This document shows positions 30,759 through 41,395 of a stretch of DNA of 64,000 bases, in pieces (within the stretch, counting starts at the first letter, position 1; every line of letters starts with the position of its first letter). Below the pieces are notes generated by a model that had not been told where the DNA came from, searched no databases, and saw nothing but the letters and a program-made list of their open reading frames with translations. The translations under genes were made by a program, and so were the position numbers. The DNA lies in NCBI RefSeq assembly GCF_030643785.1, contig NZ_CP094378.1, positions 434,001-498,000 of the forward strand. Direction: 5' to 3'. The DNA comes from Coxiella-like endosymbiont. GTDB taxonomy: Bacteria; Pseudomonadota; Gammaproteobacteria; Coxiellales; Coxiellaceae.

Positions 30759-31838
30759 ATGATGAAAACTTCTCTCCTTAAAAAACTAAAAATTCTAAGC
30801 TTTCGCTATAGTGAGATTGGCGGATTACTGAGCGATCCCAGCGTGATGAGCAATCAAAATCGCTATCGAGAATTAGGAAAAGAGTATGCACAATTAGAAC
30901 CTATTGTAAAATGTTTCCAAGCTTATGAAAAAAATAATGAGGCTATTGAATCGGCCCAAGAAATGATTGCCGAAAAAGATCCTGAGTTAAAAAAATTGGC
31001 TGAAGAAGAGTTAGAGCAATTAATTATTAAACAAGATAAATTAGAAGATCAATTAAAAATTCTCTTAATTCCTAAAGATCCTAATGACGAGAAAAATATT
31101 TTTCTCGAAATCCGTGCAGGAACGGGCGGGAACGAAGCAGCAATTTTTGCGGGAGATTTGTTTCGTATGTATGCGCGCTACGCGGAAAAGAAAGAATGGC
31201 ATATGACCATCGTATCCGCTCATGAAGGCGAACACGGTGGATTTAAGGAAGTAATTGCTCGAATTGTTGGCGAAGGGGTTAATTCTCAATTAAAATTCGA
31301 GTCGGGGGCTCATCGGGTTCAACGAGTTCCATTGACAGAATCGCAGGGGCGGATTCATACCTCTGCTTGTACAGTGGCGGTGATGCCCGAGGTGGAAGAG
31401 ATTGACAAAATCAAGATTAATTCCGCTGAATTGCGCATTGATACTTTTCGGGCTTCTGGCGCTGGTGGACAGCATGTAAATCGAACGGATTCAGCAATTC
31501 GTATTATCCATATCCCTACTGGGGTGGTGGTGGAATGTCAGGATGAGCGGTCGCAGCATAAAAATAGAGCTCGCGCAATGTCTCTATTGCAATCAAAATT
31601 ATTAGCCGCAGAGCGGTCGAAACAAGAACAAGAACAAGCCACCAAGCGAAAATTTCTGGTTGGTAGCGGTGACCGTTCTGAAAGAATTCGTACTTATAAT
31701 TTCCCACAAGGGCGAGTTACCGATCATCGAATCAATTTAACGCTGTACCAACTCGATGAAGTCATGGAAGGGGATTTAGATCCTGTCATCGGTCCTCTGA
31801 TTCACGAATTGCAAGCAAAACAATTGGCTGAATTATAA
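30759..31838 (+). CDS. prfA: Peptide chain release factor 1
   Basis: RF1 ends translation at UAA and UAG. The GGQ tripeptide at residues 236-238 ('[13 protein letters not shown]') catalyses peptide release and is the methylation target of PrmC, encoded next. The stop-codon reading motif, PxT, is '[16 protein letters not shown]' with Leu in the middle where E. coli has Ala. The length of 359 aa matches E. coli RF1 (360). Start ATG 30759 or 30762. Intact, 5 bp after the hemA remnant and 12 bp before prmC. Confidence 0.97.
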   Translation: MMKTSLLKKLKILSFRYSEIGGLLSDPSVMSNQNRYRELGKEYAQLEPIVKCFQAYEKNNEAIESAQEMIAEKDPELKKLAEEELEQLIIKQDKLEDQLKILLIPKDPNDEKNIFLEIRAGTGGNEAAIFAGDLFRMYARYAEKKEWHMTIVSAHEGEHGGFKEVIARIVGEGVNSQLKFESGAHRVQRVPLTESQGRIHTSACTVAVMPEVEEIDKIKINSAELRIDTFRASGAGGQHVNRTDSAIRIIHIPTGVVVECQDERSQHKNRARAMSLLQSKLLAAERSKQEQEQATKRKFLVGSGDRSERIRTYNFPQGRVTDHRINLTLYQLDEVMEGDLDPVIGPLIHELQAKQLAEL

Positions 31839-31850
31839 GCGGGGAATGAG

Positions 31851-32695
31851 ATGAAAATGGACGATCAAATGGTTTCAATTAAGGAGATGATAGATAAAAT
31901 AGCGCAGCAATTAATGGGTTCAGAAACTGCTAAATTGGATGCCGAAATACTCGTAGGTAAAGTTCTAAAAAAATCGCGTACCGAATTGTTTGCTTATTCC
32001 GAAACACTATTAACTAAAAAACAACAGAAACAAATAATGGAGTATGGGGAGCGTCATCTTGCTGGTGAACCAATCGCTTATATTGTAGGGAACAAAGAAT
32101 TTTGGTCTTTAAATTTGACAGTGACGCCGGATGTTCTTATTCCCCGTCCCGAAACGGAAATACTTGTGGAACATATTTTAAAGCTGTTCCCGGAAAATGA
32201 GGCAATTCGAATTGCTGATTTAGGAACAGGCTCGGGTGCAATTGCTTTAGCTCTTGCTTGGGAACGGCCGTATTGGCAAATTGATGCTACTGATAATTCA
32301 TCAAAAGCGTTAAAAGTAGCTAAAACTAATATAAGGTGTTATAAAATAAAAAATATTAATTTATATTTGGGTGAATGGTGTAAGGCTTTGCCTCAGCGTG
32401 ATTATCACGTTATTGTAGGAAACCCACCTTATATTCCCGATGGAGATAAACATCTTCAGCAATTAAAATATGAACCTCGAGAAGCTTTAGCTGGTGGTCT
32501 AGACGGCTTATCGGCAATTAGGATTATTATTGAAGAAACGCAAACATACTTAAAAACCGGAGGTTGGTTGTTGTTAGAGCATGGATTTGATCAGTCCGAA
32601 AAAATTAGTATTCTTATGCAAGATGTGGGTTATCAAGTAGTTAAGGATTATAAAGATTTGGCAGGTTTGGCGAGAATGGTCGTTGGAAAAAATAA
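31851..32695 (+). CDS. prmC: Release factor glutamine methyltransferase, stop lost to a run-length change
   Basis: PrmC (HemK) methylates the GGQ glutamine of release factors. An N-terminal helical domain (1-85) is followed by 'DVLIPRPETEILVEH', SAM motif I 'IADLGTGSGAIALAL' and the catalytic 'VGNPPYIPDG'. The expected end is just after 'ARMVVGK'. In this sequence an A6 run (32687-32692) lets the frame read on into hemH, so that the open frame continues to 32822 and adds the first hemH residues. With seven A, the protein would stop as 'VVGKK', about 280 aa and normal for PrmC (277). I therefore mark the gene to about 32695. Confidence 0.88.
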
Positions 32696-32705
32696 TTTTG
32701 AATTA

Positions 32706-33798
32706 ATGAAATCTCCAGTTGGCGAAAAAATAGATGTCTTATTAATTAATCTTGGCACACTCGATGCTTCCACCTCATCGGCAGTACGACGATATTTAAA
32801 ACAATTTCTCTCAGATCCATGAGTGATCGATTTACCAAAACCCCTACGTTGGCTAATTTTGAATTTTTTTATTTTTCCGATCCGGCCGAAATATTCAGCC
32901 TAATTATATCGAAAGATTTGGACTTCCCAAGGTGGTTCACCGCTATTAATTCATAGTCGAGCATTTTGCAAAGAGGTGGCAAAAAACTTAGGAGGGGATT
33001 TTTGCATAGCCTTAAGAATGCGCTATGGACAAATCTTCTATTGACACCCCCGGCCTTGCAAAAATTGCAAGCTGCTGGTTACAGGTAAATTGTGGTTTTA
33101 TCCTTGTTTCCATAATTTTCTTCATCGGCGACAGAATCTGCTTTATTTAAGGTGCAAACTAAAAGTAAAGATAAAAATTTCACTGTTATCGATCGGTTTT
33201 TTGACGAGCCAGACTATATTAGACTATATATTAGACTATTATATCAGACTATCAGACTATATTAATAGTTTAATTGCGCTAATTCGAGAAAATACTCGTA
33301 ATTTTCAAGCAAATTATTTTTTATTTAGCTAACATGGTCTTCCTGACAGACATTTAAAGAGTCTTTTCACATTAGATTTCTGTGATCGACAGAAGGAATG
33401 TCCATCTGTTTCAACTTTAAATAGTAATTGTTATCGTGCTCAATATTTTATGACGTCTCATTTGCTTTGATCGCTAGCCAATTAAATTTAAGGTCTACCC
33501 ATTATGGAGTTGCTTTCCAGTCGCGGCTGGGGTCGAACGGCGTGGATACACCACCCTTATACTGATCATTATTTAGTAGAATTAACAAAAAAGAGAATTA
33601 AAAAATTAGTTGTCATTTACCCCTCGTTTGTTGCAGACTGTTTGGAAACTTTAGAAGAAGTTAGTATTCAGGCCAATGCTCAATGGAAAGAATTAGGTGA
33701 TAAGGAATTGCAGTTAATTCCTTCCTTAAATTTTCATCCTCAATGGGGTAAAGGCAGTTGCCGATATGATTAGAAAGCAGGTGATAACTCGTATATAA
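32706..33798 (+). pseudogene. hemH: Ferrochelatase, decayed
   Basis: HemH inserts iron into protoporphyrin IX, the last step of heme synthesis. The N-terminus 'IDVLLINLGTLDASTSSAVR' and 'RYLKQFLSDP' is clean but then stops; later frames show 'GGSPLLIHSRAF', 'ALRMRYGQIF', 'RQKECPSVSTLN', 'GWGRTAWI' with 'PYTDHYLVELTKK', and 'YPSFVADCLETLEEVSIQA' to an end near 33798. An AGACTAT-type repeat cluster at 33211-33263 has expanded inside it. Together with dead hemA this shows that both ends of heme synthesis are gone. Confidence 0.92.
33211..33263. repeat. AGACTAT short tandem repeat cluster
   Basis: About five copies of AGACTAT with spacers of 2-6 bases lie inside the dead hemH gene. It looks like repeated slippage of one short unit. 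Confidence 0.8.
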
Positions 33799-34145
33799 AA
33801 AAAGGAATAACTTTGCTTGAAGTTATTTTGGCAATTATAATCAGTGCTTTAAAATTACATTCAGCATTCGTTATTTTATGATGGTCGAACTCAACTATAA
33901 AGTGGAGCCAACGATAAAGCGAATAAAAATTTTATCTCAGGAGGCAAGTTATTAATGGCTACAGATGCAGCATCAAGCTGATTTTTGATCCGGAATACAG
34001 CAATTGACAATCCTAAATTGCAAGCGGTTGGTTTAATTACTGGAGCCGATTTGATAGATCTATGGGGTGGAAAAATCACCCTCCAGCCGGGAGAAGATAC
34101 TCCAGAATATGTAAAAATTATCTTTAACGACATCCCCTACTAAAG
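33799..34145 (+). pseudogene. Type IV prepilin-like protein, decayed
   Basis: The start region shows a prepilin cleavage and methylation motif, 'KGITLLEVILAIIISAL', with the Gly before the hydrophobic helix and Glu at position 5 after it. The rest, in other frames, reads 'PKLQAVGLITGADLIDLWGG' and 'ITLQPGEDTPEYVKIIF', consistent with a pilin-type globular domain. No intact frame remains and the start codon is unclear. It sits between hemH and rdgB. Which pilin type it was is uncertain. Confidence 0.6.
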
Positions 34146-34250
34146 CTAAAGGAGTTGCTTGAACCTTTGGCAGAAGATGCGCAAGGTTCCACATCGTCAA
34201 AGCGATAAAAGGGCTTGTTCAGGGTTAAGTTATTTTATAGAGTTGTAATT

Positions 34251-34853
34251 ATGTTGAAAATTGTTTTAGCAAGTCAAAATGAAGGAAAATTGGTAGAAAT
34301 ACAAGATTTATTAAAGAGTCTTGAAATACGATTTATTCCCCAGACAAAATTGGATATTCCCTCGGTAGAAGAAACCGGAACAACCTTCGTAGAAAATGCT
34401 ATTATTAAGGCGCGTCATGCAGCAAAGTATTCAGGCCTCCCTGCTTTAGCTGATGATTCTGGCTTAATTATTACTGCTTTGAATTCGGCGCCAGGGGTCT
34501 TTTCTTCTCGATATGCGGGTGATAATGCAACCGATTCAGATCGAATGCAAAAAGTTTTAAAAGAACTAGAGAACGCAGATAGTCCTGATCGTAGCGCGAG
34601 TTTTCATTGTATTTTAGCTTTAATAGAAAATGAAACGGATCCGGCACCTCTTATTTGCCATGGAGTGTGGGAAGGAGAAATTGCCTATGAACCCAAGGGA
34701 AAAAATGGATTCGGTTATGATCCCATTTTTTATATCCCTTCCCATCGTTGTACTGCTGCTGAGCTAGACTTCAAAGAAAAAAATATAATTAGCCATAGGG
34801 GTCAGGCTCTTCAAGAATTAGTGGCTATTTTGACAAATGCTTTTTTAGCCTAG
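34251..34853 (+). CDS. rdgB: dITP/XTP pyrophosphatase (Ham1 family)
   Basis: Removes non-canonical purine nucleotides (dITP, XTP) from the pool. The start is ATG 34251 (MLKIVLASQNEGKLVEI); the open frame extends 36 bp upstream without family similarity. Motifs: 'SQNEGK', 'ETGTTFVENAIIKARHAA', 'PALADDSGLII', 'GVFSSRYAG', 'GKNGFGYDPIFY' and 'ISHRGQAL'. The length is 200 aa (E. coli 197). Intact. It overlaps no neighbour and stands alone between decayed genes. Confidence 0.95.
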   Translation: MLKIVLASQNEGKLVEIQDLLKSLEIRFIPQTKLDIPSVEETGTTFVENAIIKARHAAKYSGLPALADDSGLIITALNSAPGVFSSRYAGDNATDSDRMQKVLKELENADSPDRSASFHCILALIENETDPAPLICHGVWEGEIAYEPKGKNGFGYDPIFYIPSHRCTAAELDFKEKNIISHRGQALQELVAILTNAFLA

Positions 34854-35440
34854 CTTGAGATAGATGCCGCCTTAACTGACTAATACACTGACGCGAACTA
34901 CCAAATTTGAAAAGCTGGTATCTATTGAACAAATATTTTATTCATAATAGAATGAATTTCACATTTGGGATAGCAGCTTCTGACAAGAAAATACCTCGAA
35001 TTTCTTAACAGAGATCAATTTTATCAATAGATTAAGTGTTCATATGAATTATTACCGCGGTTTTTCCATTCTGAGGATTCTGATTTTATTTTTGCCCCTT
35101 GCTTATGCTGGGAGGTTCTGAATATCCTAAAAATAAGTCTGGCGTTATGACCAGCAATGCAGAAGGTTACTTTAATCTCATAATTTAATAATTTAAGAGT
35201 GGAAATCCTACAAAAGTGACCGTACGCGGTATTCTTCGGAACCAGTGCATATTCATCGAACCAATCATACGCTTTTATTCAAGCCTCTTTTGGTTATACC
35301 CATCCTATTAAAAAGCCCCCGACAATCACAGTAGCAACATCGGATTTAACGAAAATGCTAAACAGTCAGGAAATGTCATCCAAATAGCTTGGAGGGAATG
35401 AAGGACGTAGTTCTTTTTCTAATTTACTTGGAAACTGCTA
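34854..35440 (+). pseudogene. Exported protein remnant, family unknown
   Basis: The first 190 bp hold nothing recognisable. From ATG 35044 a signal peptide (MNYYRGFSILRILILFLPLA) is followed by broken frames with 'PKNKSGVMTSNAEGYF', 'SGNPTKVTVRG' and 'KKPPTITVATSDLTKML'. It ends near the convergent small lipoprotein gene. The family is not recognised; I infer only that it was a periplasmic or secreted protein. Confidence 0.45.
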
Positions 35441-35581
35441 ATGGGAGATTCCCCCAAGTCCACTACACAACTCATTTGCATCTGGTGGCAGTTTATGGGT
35501 ACAAGCGGTTAAATTAAATAGCGTGAGCCCTAAAATAGCAAGAGTCATAGAAACGATAACTCGACGAAATGATGGTTTCAT
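35438..35581 (-). CDS. Very small lipoprotein, hypothetical
   Basis: A 47-residue protein with an intact frame, starting MKPSFRRVIVSMTLAILGLT and carrying a lipobox 'LTAC' (Cys at about residue 27) followed by a short tail 'THKLPPDANELCSGLGGISH'. A GAGGAA Shine-Dalgarno lies 4 nt before the ATG. The mature part would be only 21 residues with a second cysteine. I do not recognise the family. It is the only undamaged coding frame between rdgB (34.8 kb) and ubiA (41.4 kb). Confidence 0.6.
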   Translation of the reverse strand: MKPSFRRVIVSMTLAILGLTLFNLTACTHKLPPDANELCSGLGGISH

Positions 35582-35699
35582 GGGTTCCTCAATAAAACTG
35601 ATTTGATGAGACTGTGTAATTTTAGCCAGAAATATCGCTGCTAATCTAGATTTGTTCAATAGTTATTTATTCAATAGTTTTTGTTTATCGCTTTGAGCT

Positions 35700-36730
35700 T
35701 AGAGGGGGAGCAAATGTGCAAAGAGCCACGCTAATCGAGTGTTTTGGCGATAACGTTTAAGTCCGATTGCTAAGACTACTACCGCGAAAAGTACGATAGG
35801 CCATAAATTGGGAACGATTTGTTGCCGGCCAGGTATTTTCTTTTAATAAAATTCCCGCGTAATACGTAAAAAATGCGTAAACGGTGAAACTTGCTTAAGG
35901 CATTAAGCCCACTTGGGCATTCTAGAAAAAGGAAACATGAAACCCAACAATAAAATTTAGGACAAAAAGAAAAAAGCAGATTGCATTGTTTTTAATTAAT
36001 TTTTGACTATGCTATAAAATGTAAGATCTACCGATAAATTGCCTCCCATAAATGGAGGGGTGCTGAGAAGCAATAGAATAATACTTCCTTCCACTGAAAT
36101 GCCAAATAAATAGCGTGCTGCTACTAAAATAATAAAGACTTGAATATATCCTAACAATAATGTAGGGAGTGATTTTTCCTACCATGACTTCCAGTGGTCG
36201 CACTAGCGTAGCTAAAAGACTTTCTAATGTGCTCCGTTCGCGTTCTCTGGTATTGGCTAAACTGGTGATTAATACCATTATCATTGTTAATTATCCCTAA
36301 TAAACCTCGAACGATATTATATTGGGTAATTATTTTCGGGATTATATTTTTGATGAAGAACAAGATCGATAGGCAGTGTAGAAGCACGGAGATTTTCAAG
36401 AGGTGCTTTAAAGAGAGGATTAAAAAAACGGTTGTTGTTAATTTCGGCACTGCCGCTCATTGGCCGCTACTACTAATGGATCGCTGGCATCCCCTTCAAT
36501 TGAAATTTGTGGTCGTAAGCCGCGAAGAATTAATTTACGTGTGAAATCAGGAGGAATATTGACGATGAATAACACCTTACCTTCAGCCAATAGGGTATTC
36601 GCTTACAAGAGCTGTCAGTAAATGTTTAGGATTGTTATTAATGGCAAAACCAAATAAGATTAGTTGAATTAGAGGAATACCGATATTCATGGTAAAGGTT
36701 AAACGATCATGCTACATTTGGAGAATTCTT
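35700..36730 (-). pseudogene. ABC-2 type transporter permease, decayed
   Basis: Permease of a three-gene exporter (HlyD, ATPase, permease) read on the minus strand. Visible parts: 'IGIPLIQLILFGFAINNNPK' near the 5' end, 'RERERSTLESLLATLVRPLE', 'VMVGKITPYI', and a C-terminal membrane segment ending 'AIGLKRYRQNTRLAW'. These match YbhR/YhhJ-like ABC-2 permeases. Many frameshifts and stops; one 13-bp duplication at 36729-36756. Not functional. Confidence 0.8.
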
Positions 36731-36739
36731 TTTTCTAAT

Positions 36740-37566
36740 TGCTTTTTTCTAATTGGTTGATTGGTGCTGTACTGACATGTAAAGCACTTTCAAAGGTAGC
36801 AACTAAGTCTACGGTGGGTAAGGTCTTTAATTTTGCTGCTAATTCTACGAGATTTTTTCCAAAGATTTTCCATGTCGATAAATGGGAATCTTCAATAATT
36901 AAATGAGCAATACCCTAAGCGAGTATGCGGTCATAAGCAATGTAAGCAAGCCGAATGCATCGTTCAGCTCCATCCATATAATGGGTAATAACTAGCGTTG
37001 TAATTTCTCGTTTCGCTAAATAATTAATATGATCGTAGAATTCGCGACGAGCTTTATAGGATTAACTCCCGCGATTGGTTCGTCTAATAGCAATAATTTG
37101 GGACGATGAATTAGTTCTGAAGAAAAAGCTAGACGTTGTTTCCAACCACCGGATAATGTTCCTGCTAATTGCTCGCTCTTATCCATTAACCCTAATGCCT
37201 TAATACTTCGTTTCATAAGAGTTTTGCGATTTTTCATTCTATATAATCTTGCGACGAAATTTAAATTTTCTGCCACACTTAGATCTTCATACAAACTAAA
37301 ACGTTGCGTCATGTATCTCGATTGTCTTTTAATTTCTGATTATTCTGTAATAACATCATAACATAGGCATTGTACGGAGCTAGAATCGGAAACTAATAGG
37401 ACCGCGTAACACACGAATAGTCGTCCGTTTTCTACCTCTTTAGGTCTCCTAGGAAACCAAAGATTTCTCCTTTTTTGACTTGTAAATAAGCGTTAATAAC
37501 GGCTCTAATTCCATCAAATGATTTATTTAAATTTTTAACATCTATGGCATAAGTTGGATTAGTCAT
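36740..37566 (-). pseudogene. ABC transporter ATP-binding protein, decayed
   Basis: The start MTNPTYAIDVKNLNKSFDGI (37566) overlaps the stop of the upstream HlyD gene. The Walker A region is destroyed: after 'VKKGEIFGFLG' the expected GPNGAGKTT is missing. The middle part is clean (37016-37312), with 'TQRFSLYEDLSVAENLNFVA', the signature 'LSGGWKQRLAFSSEL' and Walker B 'LLLLDEPIAGVNP'. The C-terminal 'TTLVITHYMDGAERCIRLAY' is in another frame. Loss of Walker A rules out ATP hydrolysis. Confidence 0.88.
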
Positions 37567-38465
37567 GATGTTTTTCCATTCTTACACATATCTGCACGGG
37601 TTGTCTGGCATGAAAGCGAAGAGCTTCATTTTTAGGAATGAAACGTTCAACACGATATACTAATTTTGCTCGTAATTTCTCACTATAGATCACTGATGAA
37701 GTATATTCTGCTCCTGGAGAAATATAAGTGACTTTTGCTTAATGCATTTCCACAGCTATCGCATTTAAAATCGACGAAGCTACCTAATCCTAACTGGCTC
37801 AATAGGGGTTCTGGTATATAAAAAATTAATTTTAATATTATTTGCGGAAAGTAAAGCAGTAACAGGTTCTCCTGTAAGCACTATTCACCAACTTTAAAGA
37901 AGGTATCAAAAATTTTTTCCGCTCTAGGAGGTGGTGCCACACAGTCTTTTGATCAAGTTGCCAAATTAATTTGATTAAATTCGCCTGTACAGCATCTACG
38001 CAAGCCTGCTAGGCGAGAATAGCATGTTTTCTTTCACCCTAATTAGTTTCTATTAAATTCGCTTCGTGTTGCTTAACTAATTGCTTTTTCGCCTTATAGT
38101 CAGTAGCTGCTTAGTCAAGTTCATCTTTAGAAATGGCCCTCACTTGATAAAGCTTTTGAAAAAGCGAATATACGTTTGCTCTGCATAAGTGATGTCGGCA
38201 ATAGCCTGTTCACGTTGAGCAATAATACGCTCTAAATATTATCTAGCGCTCGCCTCTGATAATATTTTCAAGATTTTCTTTTTGTCGGGTAAGCTCTGCT
38301 TTGCTTGTTGTAGCTCAGATTGTTGGGGTTCGGAATCAAGAATAAAGAGCGTTTGGTTGACTTTTGCCTGGTTGCCACGATAGATAGGTAATGATTTTAA
38401 TACGTCTGATTGGAGCAGCCTGTCAATAGTAATAAATAGAAAAAAGAGATAAATTGATCGAATAA
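37559..38465 (-). pseudogene. HlyD-family membrane fusion protein, decayed
   Basis: Periplasmic adaptor of the same exporter. Pieces: a lipoprotein-like start 'LLLTGCSNQTY', 'QAKVNQTLFILDSEPQQSEL', coiled-coil stretches around 38000-38330 ('AELTRQKENLENI', 'EQAIADITYAEQT'), 'GEPVTALLSANNIKI' and a C-terminus near 'YRVERFIPKNEALRF', stop 37559-37561. YbhG-like by order and sequence. Multiple lesions. The upstream limit is approximate because it abuts another decayed gene. Confidence 0.78.
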
Positions 38466-38469
38466 ATGG

Positions 38470-40018
38470 CTTCCAGCTGATTTAATACGATTTTGAATAG
38501 TGGTGAGACTAACAATTTGGAGTTTTTCCTTAGGAAATTATTTCGCTAGTTTCGTTAAAGCTAAAGCAGCCTCTTCTTTTGTGTCAAAGTGACTGTACAA
38601 TAATTCATACCACCTTTTCTGATCACGTAGATAGGAATAATAAAGAGCATTTCCATCTAATCAATATTCTTTAGAAAGTGAAAATAAATCTTCCTTATGG
38701 AAACTGATTTTGATGCGAATACTGTTGTAATTGGTGATAGGAAATTCCAAGAGGAGAATCTCATCTAAAGAATAGTGGAGCTCCTTAACATCGGTTGAAG
38801 ATGCAGTTTTTTGAGCAATGGTTTTTGAAATTGTTAGTTTTACAGAGGTGGGGTAGCGCGCGGTTGTTTTTTTTGAATTGGCAGAAAATTCGCTAGGTGG
38901 CTTCTTTATTAAGGATAACTCATTAAAAGTTAATCGATAATATTCATTTCCCTGCTGAAATAAAACGCCTTCACTTATTGATTGAGATAATACGAGTTCC
39001 ATTGGCTAATCGAGCGTTAGAGGTGATTTTGAGGTAATGACCCTGGATTAAGAAGGGTAGCACTATATTCAGAGCTTGGTGGTCTAAATAGGCTTATTAG
39101 TTTTAATTCAATCGAAAGAATTTCTTGTAATTCTTGTGATTGCTTAAAATTACCATGCTTAAAAGTATTAATCGATCTTTGCAGCGCCAATCGAATGGAT
39201 CCGTGCCAAGAATGGACAGAGGAAAGTAATTTCTTTAAATCTTGCCGTAGCAGCCGACCACGTTGATTTTGTCCATGCCAGATCGCGTATAAAATTAAGA
39301 TTAACGTTCAGTGTGTATTCTGTAATTCTAGTTGGTTCAAGCTGCTTGAATAAGGGACTGCGCTGTTAATCCGTTCTACAAATGCTACGAAGAGATGATC
39401 AGCAAAATTAATATCCATAAATAATTTCTCTAAGTGAAATTAAGAATTAACTTCTTGCATATACTCTTGAAAATTATGCAAGATAGAACGTAAAATACTG
39501 TATTTTGTTCCTGCTGTTTACGAATCGTATTTTTTTAAAGTAATTTTGTGTAACTCGCGCTCCTCTTCCAACCTAAAAGTAGAAATTACTTTATTGCAAT
39601 GGGCTAATTTTTCTTTAATTTCTTCTGTGAGTTGATTGCGCGGCAAGGTCAATAATTGAATAGCTTGAACCAAGGCTCGTGAGGCTTTTTGTGAACGATG
39701 AATGACGCGATTGTTTTCAATTTCGTAATTTTCTGAAAATTCTCTTAAATATTAAGCAAAATGTCCTACTCCCGAATAGGAATAATAACTTGCACTACCA
39801 CTATTTAGGTTTCTTTCAATATCCTTTACAATTAGGTAATCGGTACAATATTAAGTAACCGGTACAATAAAGTGCAATTTTTTTCGAAGAGTTTCGAGGT
39901 TGTTCTTCAGGTTCAATTGAGTGAGCTTGGTGATTTGTTCCGTTTGTGGCAAATACCTGTGTAACATTTGATAGTAAATACTAATGGATTTTTTCATGGT
40001 GTCAGGAAATATTGTCAT
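38470..40018 (-). pseudogene. Large hypothetical protein with C-terminal SPOR-like domain, decayed
   Basis: It starts at ATG 40018 (MTIFPDTMKKSISIYY) after a GGAG Shine-Dalgarno. Long helical stretches follow, such as 'ITKLTQLNLKNNLETLRKK', 'SRALVQAIQLLTLPRNQL' and 'EEIKEKLAHCNKVIST'; a 113-codon clean part lies at 38661-39002. The C-terminus near 38480-38640, 'RDQKRWYELLYSHFDTKEEA' and 'ALALTKLAK', resembles a SPOR peptidoglycan-binding domain. I do not recognise the N-terminal family. At least ten stops or frameshifts are visible. Region 40019-40269 holds no gene. Confidence 0.55.
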
Positions 40019-40269
40019 AGTACTCCGTCCTCTTTTCTTTCCATTTTCTATTTTTCATTTTGTAACCATCGTACAGTGAAGAGTAACGTTGAGTAACAGT
40101 ATATCTTAATTACCTTCAAGATAATATGAATTACAAATTCTAAAACAAATATATCAAATATATATTTTTAGTATGTATTTAGGAAGAAGCGGGAAATAGT
40201 TCAGTTGTGAGAAAGAGAAAATATGAAAATTAAGTAAGTTAATTTTGATTCCCTTAACTCCCTTAATCT

Positions 40270-41042
40270 TAGCTAACAGCTGCTTGGAAACTCAAGAGCC
40301 CGTTAACGTCTCCAGTACTGATCATAATTACGCCAACGGGCGCTATTATGGTGCACATCTTTGTGCCTATTCTAAATTTGAATTCGTGCCTGTTTTGAAT
40401 TCGTGCCTGTAAAGCTCGGAGATCCGGAGATATATGGTCACAATTGTTTCCCAATGAGCGCCGAGCGTGAAATGGTTAAGCGCCTTAACCGAAAACCAAA
40501 TACTCCCTTAAGTTTTCGTAGTTGGATCGTAGTCCCCACTAACTTATCAGAAATAAACTATTTAGATTTGTCGCCCTTTCCAGCTACTATCAAGCGAACT
40601 CGAACTAATAAAAAATTAGTGATAGTAAATTTAGGGGCCTTCAGGCTTATGACGCCTACGATAAGGACGGGTATTTGGTTCATTGGGGATCGCCCTCGTT
40701 TTAGGCAGCAAAGACTAGTGTTCGGATATCGGTCGAGTTTGTAATACCCTTTACCGGGAACCTTCCAAATTTTTCGTAAAGGAGGGGGAATGACTGTATT
40801 TTCCCCAATACCCTGTTGAAACGGAAAAGAGGAGGGAGTACACTTTGCCTACTGTATGTCTTATTTCCGAGAGGATACACCCTTCATGGCTCTACCTTTC
40901 CAGATTTTCACGCGAGCCATGGTTGCATTTGCCTTTTTTCGAAAGTGGTCCCATGATGTCACAGTATCTCTCATGCGTAAGTGTAGGATTCTCGTTCTCT
41001 TTCTTGACTGGGGAGGCAACATCTTCTAGTGTCGGGTCATGA
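40270..41042 (+). pseudogene. L,D-transpeptidase (YkuD/EnhA-like), decayed
   Basis: YkuD enzymes make 3-3 peptidoglycan cross-links or attach lipoproteins. Pieces: 'VPVKLGDPEIYGHNCF', 'VIVNLGAFRAYDAYDKDGYL' with 'VHWGS', 'GTFQIFRKGGG', 'GYTLHGS' and the catalytic motif 'DFHASHGCIRL' with the nucleophile Cys, all in different frames. A 17-bp tandem duplication (40377-40410) lies near the start. C. burnetii carries EnhA-type proteins of this kind near its TolC gene, which fits. Dead here. Confidence 0.82.
40377..40410. repeat. 17-bp perfect tandem duplication
   Basis: The unit TTTGAATTCGTGCCTGT is present twice near the N-terminal part of the dead L,D-transpeptidase gene. Confidence 0.9.
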
Positions 41043-41099
41043 ATCTACAATTCTCATGGCACCAACAACATGAGACTCCCCAACGCGCTATAGTCAGAC

Positions 41100-41395
41100 T
41101 ATGAGGGGGATTGGTTAATAATGTATTCCGGCTCCTTAACGCAACGTTTGCGTCACTTCACCTTAGTCCGCATTCAACACCGACTCACCCGTGATGTGTT
41201 TGAAATGTCCCAAGAAAAAGAACGGACTGTTTTTGAAAATACTTTTCTCGGCATAATGAAAGAGCGGCAATTTGGACTCGACGTTCGTTATTTTATTTTG
41301 GTGGAAGTTCTTTGCTCGTAAGTGAAATATTTTTGCCAATTTTATTTTCTAATGTGCCAATTGATAACGATTAATTTGCGCCGACAACTGCCTCA
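41100..41395 (+). pseudogene. ubiC: Chorismate pyruvate-lyase remnant
   Basis: UbiC makes 4-hydroxybenzoate for ubiquinone. A 66-codon frame from 41121 reads 'SGSLTQRLRHFTLVRIQHRL' and ends 'RYFILVEVLCS'; 'GSLTQRLR' is the UbiC hallmark and 'VEVL' matches the family's REVLL segment. A shifted continuation '[14 protein letters not shown]' runs into ubiA. The gene lacks its start and at least half of its length. Place before ubiA, as in E. coli ubiCA, supports the call. Confidence 0.7.

Noticed and set aside
30759-31838. Altered stop-codon recognition in RF1 (PLT instead of PAT)
   Set aside because: The family motif is PxT with a variable middle residue; UAA and UAG are used as normal stops here.
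17598-33263. Short repeats as a CRISPR array or mobile-element ends
   Set aside because: Repeats are head to tail with no spacers of constant length, and no cas or transposase sequence is present.
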